This document shows, piece by piece, positions 42,681 through 50,320 of a stretch of 50,320 nt of DNA (position 1 is its first letter; the number at the start of each line of letters is the position of its first letter). Both the position numbers and the translations under genes were made by a program. The notes beneath the pieces were generated by a model that was not told where the DNA came from, did not search any database, and saw only the letters and a list, made by a program, of their open reading frames with translations. Source of the DNA: DASWVC01 sp036401335 (GTDB taxonomy: Bacteria; Verrucomicrobiota; Verrucomicrobiia; Chthoniobacterales; JAFAMB01); contig DASWVC010000265.1 of the NCBI GenBank assembly GCA_036401335.1, positions 1-50,320 on the forward strand, written 5' to 3'.

Positions 42681-43925
42681 ATGGCAGGAAAAAACCCGCG
42701 CATTTGTTGTCTTAAGGCGCTTCAGCGGTGGGAGACCAGCCGGGAGTTCGCTGACGAAGTCCTGCATCACACCCTGCAAGAGGCGGGCTTAAACGGTGTC
42801 AACCGGTCGTTTGTCATGGAGACGTTTTATGGCGTCATCCGGCACCGGTCCTACCTTGACTTTGTGATTCACCACTTTCGCAGCAACGGGTTGGATTTGC
42901 CTACGCGCCAAGTGCTGCGCCTCGGCGTCTATCAACTCTACAAGATGCGGATACCGGATCATGCCGCCGTTTACGAGACGGTCAACATCGCTGGGCCTGC
43001 TCGTACTCTGGTGAACGCAATCCTGCGGCGCTCCATTGCCCAGAAAGACGAGGTCTTAGACGAGATTGAGCATGCGCCGGTTTACATTCGCCATTCACAC
43101 CCGGAGTTCCTTTGGCGGCGTTGGGAGCATGAACACGGTTCCCGCGACGCGGAGCGCCTTTGTGCATGGAACAATCAGCCTGCACGCATCTTCGTGCGTG
43201 CCAACCGGCTCCGCGTCACCCCTGGCGAACTGCAAGAAAGCTTGGAAGAAGCGAAACCGGTCCTGGAACATCCGGATTGCCTTCAGGTGCCGCACTTGCC
43301 GATCTCCTGGATCAATTCCGGCGTGGTTTACGTCCAGGACCCGAGCACCCTGGTTGCATGCGAACTGCTTGGCCCACAACCAGGTGAAACGGTTTTAGAT
43401 GCCTGCGCTGCCCCTGGCGGCAAAACCGGGTACATGGCTCAGTTGATGCAAAACGAAGGAGCCATCGTAGCCTGTGATTATGAACCTTCGCGGTTGCATC
43501 GCCTCGAGAACAACCTGACCCGGCTGGGGGTGGCCAACACATCGGCTCTCCGTCTGGATTGGCTCCACGACATTCCCCCGTTCCCGCTCCAACATTTTGA
43601 TGCCGTTCTGATTGATGCTCCGTGCACCAACACGGGCGTGATCCGGCGCAGGACCGATGTACGCTGGCGGCTGACCCCGCAGGATTTCGGAAGGATGCAG
43701 CGCCTCCAGGTTCGAATCCTCGAAGCGGTCCTGCCCTACGTCAAACCAGGCGGCCGGCTGGTTTACAGCACCTGCAGCATTGAGCGCGACGAAAACGAAG
43801 CGGTCGTGCGACAGGTCCTGGAGCACTCCCCGGAATTTACCCTGGCGGAAACGCGCCACGTTGTGCCGACCCGGGACGAGTTTGACGGTGCGTATGCCGC
43901 CCTGCTTCGCCGGGCGTCGGGGTGA
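42681..43925 (+). CDS. rsmB: 16S rRNA (cytosine-5) methyltransferase RsmB
   Basis: SAM-dependent enzyme that methylates C967 of 16S rRNA. It has 414 residues. An N-terminal NusB-like helical domain (about residues 5-130, including SFVMETFYGVIRHRSYLDFV and YQLYKMRIPDHAAVYETV) leads into the methyltransferase domain. SAM site DACAAPGGKT; motif IV IDAPCTNTGVIRR with the first active-site cysteine; YSTCSIERDENE with the second. All expected residues are kept. It starts 194 nt after ugd; that gap shows nothing clear. It is convergent with the MuiA-type gene across a repeat. Confidence 0.95.
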   Translation: MAGKNPRICCLKALQRWETSREFADEVLHHTLQEAGLNGVNRSFVMETFYGVIRHRSYLDFVIHHFRSNGLDLPTRQVLRLGVYQLYKMRIPDHAAVYETVNIAGPARTLVNAILRRSIAQKDEVLDEIEHAPVYIRHSHPEFLWRRWEHEHGSRDAERLCAWNNQPARIFVRANRLRVTPGELQESLEEAKPVLEHPDCLQVPHLPISWINSGVVYVQDPSTLVACELLGPQPGETVLDACAAPGGKTGYMAQLMQNEGAIVACDYEPSRLHRLENNLTRLGVANTSALRLDWLHDIPPFPLQHFDAVLIDAPCTNTGVIRRRTDVRWRLTPQDFGRMQRLQVRILEAVLPYVKPGGRLVYSTCSIERDENEAVVRQVLEHSPEFTLAETRHVVPTRDEFDGAYAALLRRASG

Positions 43926-43951
43926 CGCGCGATCCCAATCGTTCTTCCACC

Positions 43952-43981
43952 CCGACATGCCGACATCCCGTTACCTTCTTC
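43952..43981. repeat. dispersed intergenic repeat, family 2, second copy
   Basis: Two CCGACAT units and CCGTTACCTTCTTC, matching 26 of 30 bases of 3855-3884, here between the stop codons of convergent rsmB and the MuiA-family gene. The flanks also agree: a CTTCCACC or CTTCTACC block borders each copy, on one side or the other. Confidence 0.55.
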
Positions 43982-43990
43982 TTCTACCCG

Positions 43991-45604
43991 TCAGTGCCCT
44001 TCCTCTAAGGCCTTTCCCTGGGGCCACTGGATGGTGTAGCTGAAGGTGATCACCTTTTTGCCCCGGCCGGGAAGCTCGAATTCCCATGTTAACCTGCCGG
44101 TGTCCGGCTCCTGTGCGGTCGGCGGCTCCGAAAAGGCCACGTCGTTCACGGAGATGTCAGCATTTTGCGACACCGGCAGCCGGTCATAGAGGGTCACGCG
44201 GAAAGGCCCGGGATGGTAATTTTCGACCGTTACTTCGACCTTGCGTTCCCGGGCGTCACGTCGGTTGATCAGCCCTGAAGACGAACGGCGGTCCAGCCGG
44301 ATTTTGCGCAGCACCTTAAGGTTCTGATCCCTGCCGAAATCCAAGTCGAATTCCGAACCGCCTGGCACGTTGCCCAACGTACTCCGGCCGGCCAAAGCCC
44401 CCGCCCGGTACAAAGTGACGTCGCCGGCAAGCAGGTAAGCATCCGACCGATTGGTGAGGTGGTAGCGCAGGAACGCGGTTTCGTCGAACACCGGGCTGGT
44501 CACGTCGGCCGGTTTTCCCTCCAGGGTGAGCTGCTGCAAACTGGCCCGGTGTGGCTCGCCATCGCTCGGCACATCAGTTGGCAGGAGAACGCGAAAGCTG
44601 ACGCTGAGGCCCTGGTTGATGACCTGCGCCGTGCTGGGTTCCAGTCGTTTCGGCGCAGCGGCGGAAAACGCCCGGGCCTCCGTCTGGCTCGACACGCCCG
44701 GAGCGGGGTTGGCCATGGGCAAAGGCTCCAGAAAACGCAGGTAGACCGGCTCAAAATCGGGCATCCGCCCGTTGAGTGCGGGCTGTGCCGTCGACAACGT
44801 CAGGATGACACCCGTCCAATCCTCACCGGTACGCTGACGTACCAGCCCGGCGCAGGTCAACTGCACCGGGCCACCGTCGCCAGACACCCGCGCGTCGTAC
44901 GCAGGCTGCCAGGAAGCATCGGGCACCAGGTAATGCACCTGGAGCTGCGCGTGGGTGGCGGCGTCCGCCGAAACGCTGATCAAAAGCCGGTGCTGCGTCC
45001 TGGCTTGATTAAGGCGGGCGAGTTCTTGCTTTGCCCGGTCAAGTTCCCGGCCAACCTCTTCCTGCCGGTACTGAAGGGACTGCCGGGCCGCGGCCGACTT
45101 GGTTGTTTCGTCGACGTAGAATCGGTAAGTGTCCTGAAGTTCATTCACGGTCGCCCCGCCTTTATCCGCTTTCGCGAAAGCCGTTGTCAGATTGGCAAGG
45201 TAAACGTCGCGTTGTTTGAGGGCTGCCGTGTCGGCCGACAAACCGGTTTTGAGCTGTTCCAACCCTTGCACTTGTTGTTCCAAGGCTCGCGCCTGGGGGT
45301 CGGCTGCTCCCGTCAGCACCTCCCGCCGGAGGTCCGTTCCTTGAAGCACAAGCGGCGGGCTGGCGGCGCCTTCCACTTGCACGGAATTTTCGTCTAAGGA
45401 TTCCGGCAACCCTGCCAGGGCCAAGGCCGAGTTGCCTGCCGGCACGTCGACGTCCACCGTGCGGGTCACCTGGGCGCGGTCGGGGTAGACGGTCACCTCA
45501 GTCACCCGGCTGCTCACAGCCGTCTCCGGCCGTGCTGTTCCGTTGAGAAGGCAGAATGCCAGGATCGTGGCGAGTCGACTGAAACCTGTCCCAGTTTGCT
45601 TCAT
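43991..45604 (-). CDS. MuiA-type protein (DUF4140/DUF4139), exported
   Basis: A 537-residue protein of the family sometimes called mucoidy inhibitor A; its biochemical function is not established. A signal peptide (about residues 1-28) is followed by the DUF4140 N-terminal domain, with the typical VTEVTVYPDRAQVTRTVDVD and LPESLDENSVQVEG, a coiled-coil helix region (about 110-215) and a C-terminal DUF4139 beta domain that begins near DASWQPAYDARVS and includes EDWTGVILTLSTAQP. The end, FELPGRGKKVITFSYTIQWP, is typical. It is the last gene of the row aroD-sanA-panD-muiA. Confidence 0.88.
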   Translation of the reverse strand: MKQTGTGFSRLATILAFCLLNGTARPETAVSSRVTEVTVYPDRAQVTRTVDVDVPAGNSALALAGLPESLDENSVQVEGAASPPLVLQGTDLRREVLTGAADPQARALEQQVQGLEQLKTGLSADTAALKQRDVYLANLTTAFAKADKGGATVNELQDTYRFYVDETTKSAAARQSLQYRQEEVGRELDRAKQELARLNQARTQHRLLISVSADAATHAQLQVHYLVPDASWQPAYDARVSGDGGPVQLTCAGLVRQRTGEDWTGVILTLSTAQPALNGRMPDFEPVYLRFLEPLPMANPAPGVSSQTEARAFSAAAPKRLEPSTAQVINQGLSVSFRVLLPTDVPSDGEPHRASLQQLTLEGKPADVTSPVFDETAFLRYHLTNRSDAYLLAGDVTLYRAGALAGRSTLGNVPGGSEFDLDFGRDQNLKVLRKIRLDRRSSSGLINRRDARERKVEVTVENYHPGPFRVTLYDRLPVSQNADISVNDVAFSEPPTAQEPDTGRLTWEFELPGRGKKVITFSYTIQWPQGKALEEGH

Positions 45605-45655
45605 GAATGGCGGCAGCCCCGGCGTTGACCCGCGCCGCGCCTGCGCGCAGGCCGC

Positions 45656-46012
45656 TCAGTTGCGGCGAAGGACGTGATTGCGTTCATCGACCACGGCGAT
45701 GGCCGGCCGGTGGTTCCGAGCCTCTTCGGGAGTGTAAAGGCCGAAGCTCATGATGGTCAAACGGTCGCCCGGTTTTCCCAGGTGGGCCGTGGCCCCGTTC
45801 AGTTCGATCAACCCCTGACCTCGTGCCCCGTAGATGGCATACGTCTCAAAGCGCTCGCCGTTGGCCATGTTGCCGACCAGGATACGCTCATACTCCTCCA
45901 ACCCGACACCCTCGGCCAAATCAGCGGAAACCGTCAGGCTGCCTTCATAATTCACATTGGCTCCGGTAACGGCCGCCCGGTGGATTTTTGATTTAAGAAG
46001 GGTTAACTGCAC
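45656..46012 (-). CDS. panD: aspartate 1-decarboxylase (pyruvoyl enzyme)
   Basis: Makes beta-alanine for pantothenate and CoA. It has 118 residues, the normal length. The self-cleavage site is Gly24-Ser25 in NYEGSLTVS; the serine becomes the pyruvoyl group. Other landmarks are LLKSKIHRAAVTGANVNY at the start, GARGQGLIELNGATAHLG and the conserved MSFG. No panB or panC is adjacent; it lies 51 nt upstream of the MuiA-type gene and downstream of the SanA-like gene. Confidence 0.96.
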   Translation of the reverse strand: MQLTLLKSKIHRAAVTGANVNYEGSLTVSADLAEGVGLEEYERILVGNMANGERFETYAIYGARGQGLIELNGATAHLGKPGDRLTIMSFGLYTPEEARNHRPAIAVVDERNHVLRRN

Positions 46013-46099
46013 AGGACGAATTTTAGCGCGAATCTCCCTCTTGTCATGGAAAGCATGGCGTCAAGGCCCGCCCTCATTCGAGGAGTGTCGCGGCAGGCG

Positions 46100-46798
46100 T
46101 CACCCCCGGCCCGCAACCGCCCCCAACTGCCTGAAGTACGCATCCCAGACCGCACGAACGCGGGCCAGCACTTCTCGAAGCTGGGTGCGATTGCCGGGCA
46201 GGCGTTGAACGGCCTCGGCGTTGAAGCCAACCGCGTCGAGGCCGAACGCGTCGCACAGGAAGAGCGCGCGTTCATTGTGGAATTTCTGCGAGATCACCGT
46301 AAACCGACGCACGCCAAAGATTTCCTGGGCTCGGATAACGGAAGTAAGGGTGCGAGTGCCTTCCGGATCGAGCACCAGGGCCTCGGCCGGTACCCGGCGG
46401 CCCACCAGAGCTTTCTTCATGTCTTTTGGCTCGTTGTAATCAGGGTCGACGCCGTTGCCGCTCAGGATCAATTTACGTACTTTGCCGGCGTGGTACAAAG
46501 CGGCGGCGGCGTCCATCCGTGCGGTGAAATACGCGTTTGGCCGGCCATCCAGCGCCAGCCTGGACGTGCCCAGGACCAGCCCCACGTCACGGGCCGGCAC
46601 GACCTCAAGGTCATCGTAGAGCCTTCCCTTTCCCGTCGTGATCACCACGTACTCGCACCAAGCGGAAACGACCACACCCAGCGCGAGCACCAGGCCGAAG
46701 ACGACCATGCCCCGGCCAAACGCCCAGACCGTCGCTGCCCCCACACCGCTTCGCCGCCCGTTGGTCTTTGCTGCCTTCGAAACCTGATCCATACCCAC
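46100..46798 (-). CDS. SanA/YdcF-type membrane protein (DUF218)
   Basis: A 232-residue protein with one N-terminal membrane helix (about residues 31-48, MVVFGLVLALGVVVSA) and a DUF218 domain outside it. Stretches typical of SanA are GLVLGTSRLALDGRPNAYF, TARMDAAAALYHAGKVRKLILSG, and later RTLTSVIRAQEIFGVRRFTVISQ with FHNERALFLC. SanA-like proteins are linked to envelope barrier function in enterics; the biochemical role is unknown. It starts three bases after the aroD stop, so the two are surely co-transcribed. Confidence 0.88.
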   Translation of the reverse strand: MGMDQVSKAAKTNGRRSGVGAATVWAFGRGMVVFGLVLALGVVVSAWCEYVVITTGKGRLYDDLEVVPARDVGLVLGTSRLALDGRPNAYFTARMDAAAALYHAGKVRKLILSGNGVDPDYNEPKDMKKALVGRRVPAEALVLDPEGTRTLTSVIRAQEIFGVRRFTVISQKFHNERALFLCDAFGLDAVGFNAEAVQRLPGNRTQLREVLARVRAVWDAYFRQLGAVAGRG

Positions 46799-46801
46799 CG
46801 G

Positions 46802-47494
46802 TCAGATCTCGGCCAATACCCGAGCGAGTTGCTCCACCTGCCATTGTCCCGCCGCCACGCTCGCGGCCATGGCCGCATACGTGAAGCGTGACCCGAGTTT
46901 CGCGAAGATCAAACGCGAGAGTTTACCCAGCGGGCCCATTCCCATGACGGCGATTTCCTGCGCGGAATCTCCCAGCAGGGCAGCCAGTGTTTGCACGTCC
47001 GCCCAGGATTCGGTTCGCGTGGCGACCTTGAAAACTGCGCCGGGGCAACCTTCCTGAGCCCGGCCCAAAAGGTCCTGCAGCACCGGCAAAGATGGGGTCC
47101 GTTCAAAGTCATGGCAGGACACGATGATGCCGCTGCCCTGGGCTTTCGCCGCGTGCACGATTTCCTCAAGCGCTCTCAAGTTCCGCAACTCGACGTCGAT
47201 GAAGGCACTGGCAGGGATCCATTGTTCAAACAAATGACGCCGTTGTTGCAGCGACAGGTAGTGAGCTCCTCCTTCCGCAGGATCACGCACCGTAACGATC
47301 TTCGGATACGATAAAACCCGTGCGCGCTCCAGGGTTTCGGGTTCGGCACCCGCCAGCAAATCAATGCGAAGTTCACAACAACCAAAACTCCCCGGCGCAA
47401 CCTCCAACGCGGTCTCCAAGTCCAAGGATGACCCCAGCACGCCGACGACCGCGTGCTTGCGGAGTGCGGAAGGGAAGCCTATAACATCTGTCAT
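46802..47494 (-). CDS. aroD: type I 3-dehydroquinate dehydratase
   Basis: Third step of the shikimate pathway, through a Schiff base. It has 230 residues from the ATG at 47494. The catalytic pair is present: His128 in SCHDF and Lys156 in AVFKVATR, with the substrate-binding ELRIDLL at 41-47. GMGPLGKLSR near the C-terminus is the usual loop. An upstream start would add a cysteine/arginine-rich lead that does not fit. Its ATG overlaps, on the opposite strand, the ATG of the sugar transferase gene (one shared CATG). Confidence 0.93.
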   Translation of the reverse strand: MTDVIGFPSALRKHAVVGVLGSSLDLETALEVAPGSFGCCELRIDLLAGAEPETLERARVLSYPKIVTVRDPAEGGAHYLSLQQRRHLFEQWIPASAFIDVELRNLRALEEIVHAAKAQGSGIIVSCHDFERTPSLPVLQDLLGRAQEGCPGAVFKVATRTESWADVQTLAALLGDSAQEIAVMGMGPLGKLSRLIFAKLGSRFTYAAMAASVAAGQWQVEQLARVLAEI

Positions 47495-48941
47495 GGCGTC
47501 TGCGGGATTGTTACCACCTAAGCCAAAAACCGGGCTGCGACAACCCGTGATCCTGGGCCGACGGCAGGAGATGAACCTGCAGTTCAACCAATTGGTTGAC
47601 GCCGTCATCCTGGTGGTCTGCCTCTGGCTGGGTTACCTCGTGCGCAACTCCGTCGGCAGCCGGTTGCACTCCATCGGGGAGATCGATTCGTTCAACGCGT
47701 TCGTCTGGTTGGTCGTGTTGATCATGCCGTTCGGGCCTTTGTTCCTTGATCTTCAAGGCTTCTACGCGATGTCGCCGCAGAAATCGGTGCTCCGCACGCT
47801 GACCCAGATCCTGCAAGCGCTGCTTTGGCTCGGTGTCCTCATTGCCGGCTGCGCCATTCTCTTCAAGCTCAACATTAACAGCCGTTCGGTGCTGCTGCTG
47901 TTTGCGGCCATTAGCACGGTTGCCTTGCTCGTCAAGGAACGCGTCACCGTGGCCTACCTGCGCAGCCGTTCCCGGAGCGGCGACCTTCGGGAGCGTGTGG
48001 TGCTGGCTGCTTCCACTGCGGAGATCAAGCAGATCACCGCGCGCTTTAACGAGGAGCAACTGGCCGAGATCGAGATCGTGGAAACCATCGATATCTCGCG
48101 TCAACCGGTGTCCAACCTGGTCCGCGCTTTGCATCAACATTCAGTCGGCCGCGTCATCTTTTCGGCTTCGAGGACGGAGCTCGGCAGGGTTGAGGAGGCG
48201 ATTGCGGCGTGTGAACTCGAAGGGGTAGAGGCTTGGCTGGTGGCTGATTTCATCCGTACGTCCATTGCTCGTCCGGCGTTCGACATGTTTGGCTCTCAGC
48301 CAATGCTGGTCTTTCGTTCGACCCCGGACATTTCGTGGGCCTTGCTGGTCAAACGCATGATCGATTTCACCGGATCCTTTATCGGCTTGCTCTTCCTTAC
48401 GCCGCTGCTCATCGTGACGGCGATCTCCATCAAGCTGACAAGCACCGGTCCAGCCATTTTTTCGCAGTTGCGTTGCGGCAAGCATGGCCGCCCGTTTCGA
48501 ATGTACAAATTCCGTTCGATGTACTCCGACGCCGAACAGCGCCGGCAGGAACTCGAGGTGTACAACCAAATGACCGGCCCGGTGTTTAAACTTGAAAACG
48601 ACCCGCGGATCACGCCCCTGGGCCGTTGGCTCCGTAAGTACAGCATTGATGAGCTGCCGCAGCTCTTTAATGTGCTTTTGGGGGACATGAGCCTTGTCGG
48701 CCCTCGCCCGCTTCCTACTTATGAAGTTGAAAACTTTGCCAACACCGCCCAACGGCGGCGTTTAAGCGTCAAGCCGGGCCTGACCTGCCTTTGGCAGATC
48801 AGCGGCCGCAACGAAGTTCGGGATTTTGAAAGCTGGGTCAAACTGGACCTGGAATACATCGATAACTGGTCGATCTGGCTTGACCTTCGCGTCCTGCTGG
48901 GCACGGTTCCCGCCGTTCTTTTCGCGCGCGGCGCGAAGTAA
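47493..48941 (+). CDS. polyprenyl-phosphate sugar-1-phosphate transferase (exopolysaccharide initiating enzyme)
   Basis: Starts a surface glycan by moving a sugar-1-phosphate from a nucleotide to the polyprenyl carrier. It has 482 residues from ATG 47493. The WcaJ/WbaP layout is clear: four membrane helices (about residues 35-150), a middle Rossmann-like domain (to about 290), and the catalytic bacterial sugar-transferase domain from KRMIDFTGSFIGLL on, with RMYKFRSMYSDA, DELPQLFNVLLGDMSLVGPR and PGLTCLWQISGRN. An inner ATG (47571) has an SD directly against it and is unlikely. Sugar nucleotides from galE, ugd and manA could serve it. Confidence 0.93.
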   Translation: MASAGLLPPKPKTGLRQPVILGRRQEMNLQFNQLVDAVILVVCLWLGYLVRNSVGSRLHSIGEIDSFNAFVWLVVLIMPFGPLFLDLQGFYAMSPQKSVLRTLTQILQALLWLGVLIAGCAILFKLNINSRSVLLLFAAISTVALLVKERVTVAYLRSRSRSGDLRERVVLAASTAEIKQITARFNEEQLAEIEIVETIDISRQPVSNLVRALHQHSVGRVIFSASRTELGRVEEAIAACELEGVEAWLVADFIRTSIARPAFDMFGSQPMLVFRSTPDISWALLVKRMIDFTGSFIGLLFLTPLLIVTAISIKLTSTGPAIFSQLRCGKHGRPFRMYKFRSMYSDAEQRRQELEVYNQMTGPVFKLENDPRITPLGRWLRKYSIDELPQLFNVLLGDMSLVGPRPLPTYEVENFANTAQRRRLSVKPGLTCLWQISGRNEVRDFESWVKLDLEYIDNWSIWLDLRVLLGTVPAVLFARGAK

Positions 48942-49111
48942 TTTGCCAGCTCCAGACCGCTCGCTTGCCGGCTAAAACGCGAAACGGCTTACGTTAACGC
49001 CTCTGGGTCGCGCGACCCTATCGGGCGGACGCACTTGCATGTCCTGTTCCCCCCCGATACCCCGGTTGGCGAGGGACCGCCGACGCCGCCAGACTGCACC
49101 CCGCCCCCTCC

Positions 49112-49215
49112 GGTAGGGGAGCTTGTCCCCAAGTGCCCCCCAGAAGAACGTGACGGGGTAGACGAGAGGGAGGGCGCACGCCCCCCGGTAGGGTCTCGCG
49201 TCTCCCGACGCGACC
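49112..49215 (+). repeat. GGTAGGG-hairpin units in the gap downstream of the sugar transferase
   Basis: The 307-nt gap 48942-49248 contains no gene that I can see. It holds two units on the plus strand: 49112-49139 (GGTAGGGGA, stem GCTTG/CAAGT with one wobble pair, loop TCCC) and 49187-49215 (GGTAGGG, stem TCGCGTC/GACGCGA, loop TCCC). A palindrome GGGTCGCGCGACCC at 49005-49018 may be a worn third copy. Same family as 6298-6456 and 34808-34944. Confidence 0.75.
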
Positions 49216-49248
49216 CCTCCCCCAGCACCCCCTCCCCGTTCGCGCTGC

Positions 49249-49911
49249 TCACCGCACGTAAAATCGGAGTGCATCCGCCTGCGGCACCAACTCCCGGAGC
49301 GGATAGGCAGCCGTTTGTTGAGGCCGGGCCGGATCCTGGATCAGGTAGTCAAACCCCTGTTTACCGGTTATCACGACAAAGTGGGTTAATCCGCGAGGAA
49401 GTTGAACCCGCACGATCACCGGGTTGCCGCGGATGAGGTTTTCGTCAATCAAGAATTGGGACGGCAGGTTTTCATAATGTTGATGCACCGCAGGCTGGAG
49501 TTCAGCCGCCTTCTCCCAGTAAAGCCAACCTTGGGCGGTGTAACCTGCCCGTTCGATTAGAAACTCGTTAAGGCGTCCCGGGTCCACATCCGTGCCGTAA
49601 AAGCGCAGTACCATGGCGGCGCAGGATACAGCGCACCCTTCCGCCCCGAGGGTCGAATCGGTTTGGCCCAAAGGTTGAGACGCCCAGCGATCGTCGGCTT
49701 GCGCGAAATGGGCGACGGGCAGTTCGTAACGGGCGGGGAAAAAAAGACCGCCGCTTGAAGGCACAGTTCGAAGTTCGAAATAACCGCGACTTGCTGCTGC
49801 CAGGCCGGCGACCACCAGCAGGGCGGCGCCGAGAGGGAGCAGGCGCCTGAGCCCGCGTCCGGGCTGCGCAAAGTTTTTGTTCGCACGATTCAATGTTGCG
49901 GCCGATTGCAT
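49249..49911 (-). CDS. membrane-anchored C39-like cysteine peptidase
   Basis: A 220-residue protein with an N-terminal membrane helix (about residues 23-40) and an outer papain-like Peptidase_C39_2 domain. Active site: Cys93 in AEGCAVSCAAMVL, His177 in THFVVITG and Asp193 in IQDPARPQ. Substrate unknown. No ABC transporter or bacteriocin-like gene is adjacent, so it need not be a leader peptidase. It is divergent from the CHASE3 gene across a 191-nt gap with a promoter. Confidence 0.85.
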   Translation of the reverse strand: MQSAATLNRANKNFAQPGRGLRRLLPLGAALLVVAGLAAASRGYFELRTVPSSGGLFFPARYELPVAHFAQADDRWASQPLGQTDSTLGAEGCAVSCAAMVLRFYGTDVDPGRLNEFLIERAGYTAQGWLYWEKAAELQPAVHQHYENLPSQFLIDENLIRGNPVIVRVQLPRGLTHFVVITGKQGFDYLIQDPARPQQTAAYPLRELVPQADALRFYVR

Positions 49912-50030
49912 TGACGGAGCTTAAACGATCTGCTTCGGTTGTTCACCGATCTGTTTTCCACCGTTCGGCCGGGCGACATTCCGGAACAACCGAAGGAAGC
50001 GGGAGGAAGCGTTTCCTCTAGAACGCAAGG

Positions 50031-50058
50031 TTGCCGTTATAGAAAATAGTGATATAAT
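50031..50058 (+). promoter_or_regulatory. sigma-70-type promoter for the CHASE3 gene
   Basis: TTGCCG (50031-50036), a 16-base spacer, and a perfect TATAAT (50053-50058). Transcription should start near 50065, about 38 bases before the ATG at 50103. This fits a plus-strand gene at the window end. Confidence 0.6.
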
Positions 50059-50102
50059 TGGCCGCTAAGCGAAAATCGTGGCCCGTTCGCCGCGCTCACT
50101 CG

Positions 50103-50320
50103 ATGAATTTGAGTACCTTCCAATACAATCGCAGGGTACTCCAGGCGGTGGTGGTAATCGTTCCATTCGTTATCGCGGTAGTTTTCTTCTTCGTTTCGCG
50201 AGAACTTAGTACTGACCAGAAACACTCCCTCATGGCGGTGCAGCACACGCACCTCGAACGTGCCCAGGTGAACAACCTGTACCGCCTGCTCAGTCTCGCC
50301 GAAAGTGCTCAACGCGGTTA
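50103..50320 (+). CDS. CHASE3-type sensor protein, N-terminal part (cut by window edge)
   Basis: An open frame of 72 codons and two bases from ATG 50103 to the edge. It begins MNLSTFQYNRRVLQAV, has one membrane helix (about residues 14-32) and then a helical stretch ending LYRLLSLAESAQRGY. The end matches the CHASE3 hallmark (A-E-x-x-Q-R-G-Y/F-L-L-T-G), a periplasmic sensor module found in histidine kinases, GGDEF proteins and adenylate cyclases. The output domain lies outside, so the protein type is open. The minus-strand frame of similar length in the same place looks like a shadow. Confidence 0.7.
   Translation, partial: MNLSTFQYNRRVLQAVVVIVPFVIAVVFFFVSRELSTDQKHSLMAVQHTHLERAQVNNLYRLLSLAESAQRG

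Noticed and set aside
44459..45397. Long open frame antisense to the MuiA-type gene
   Set aside because: Shadow frame; arginine/glycine-rich composition without domains.
50037..50312. Minus-strand frame of 91 codons at the window end
   Set aside because: The plus-strand frame here has a signal-anchor helix, a CHASE3-like motif and a perfect promoter; the minus frame has none of these.
1..50320. Search for CRISPR arrays, tRNA genes, insertion sequences, prophage or defence genes
   Set aside because: No regularly spaced repeats, no cloverleaf-like sequence and no transposase, integrase or defence motif was seen in any frame.

Overview
The window is about 50 kb of GC-rich chromosome (around 60 percent by eye) with densely packed housekeeping genes. 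It carries no tRNA, rRNA, CRISPR array, insertion sequence or phage gene that I can see. The genes point to a diderm, LPS-making bacterium: an LptF/LptG permease, LptD, LpxA, GalE, UDP-glucose dehydrogenase, a polyprenyl-phosphate sugar transferase and a SanA-like envelope protein. A member of the PVC group, most likely Verrucomicrobiota, is my best guess. It rests on the gene mix, a tiny AURKAIP1/COX24-type basic protein and the dispersed GGTAGGG hairpin repeats, and it is an inference, not a proof.

Layout. 1-6.3 kb: the N-terminal part of an LPS-export permease; the glycine cleavage system, with gcvP divergent from an overlapping gcvT-gcvH pair; and a rhomboid-fold membrane protein without the catalytic serine motif. 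6.3-13.4 kb: a 30-bp inverted-repeat element; polyphosphate kinase; a YugP-type zinc peptidase with its own promoter and terminator; a circularly permuted ATP-grasp/alpha-E gene pair; and a secreted WD40-like protein. 13.4-18.1 kb: the assimilatory sulfate operon cysH-cysD-cysNC, divergent from hisG. 18.1-23.5 kb: the tiny ribosome-type basic protein, a large TPR protein, then a looser accessory stretch (an F420-reductase-like oxidoreductase, a VOC protein, an AraC-like remnant, a crotonase that looks shortened, and a glycerophosphodiesterase).

23.6-34.8 kb: hflX overlapping a DegT-type aminotransferase; a small secreted protein with four 11-residue repeats; the row ftsK-rodZ-rimO (division, shape, ribosome modification); mannose-6-phosphate isomerase, a long-chain polyprenyl diphosphate synthase and radC. 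34.8-43.9 kb: a repeat cluster, an MFS exporter, lpxA, galE, lptD, ugd and rsmB, all on the plus strand. 44-50.3 kb: a minus-strand row aroD-sanA-panD-muiA; a sugar transferase whose start codon overlaps that of aroD; a second repeat cluster; a membrane-anchored C39-like peptidase; and the first 72 codons of a CHASE3-type sensor behind a good promoter.

The envelope theme links many genes: lipid A (LpxA), LPS transport (LptF/G, LptD), sugar nucleotides (ManA, GalE, Ugd, DegT), the polyprenyl carrier (polyprenyl synthase) and glycan initiation (sugar transferase). The most unusual sequence signal is not a protein. It is a family of short intergenic elements that begin GGTAGGG and then fold into a small hairpin. 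The stem bases change in a compensating way from copy to copy while the layout and a pyrimidine-rich loop stay the same.
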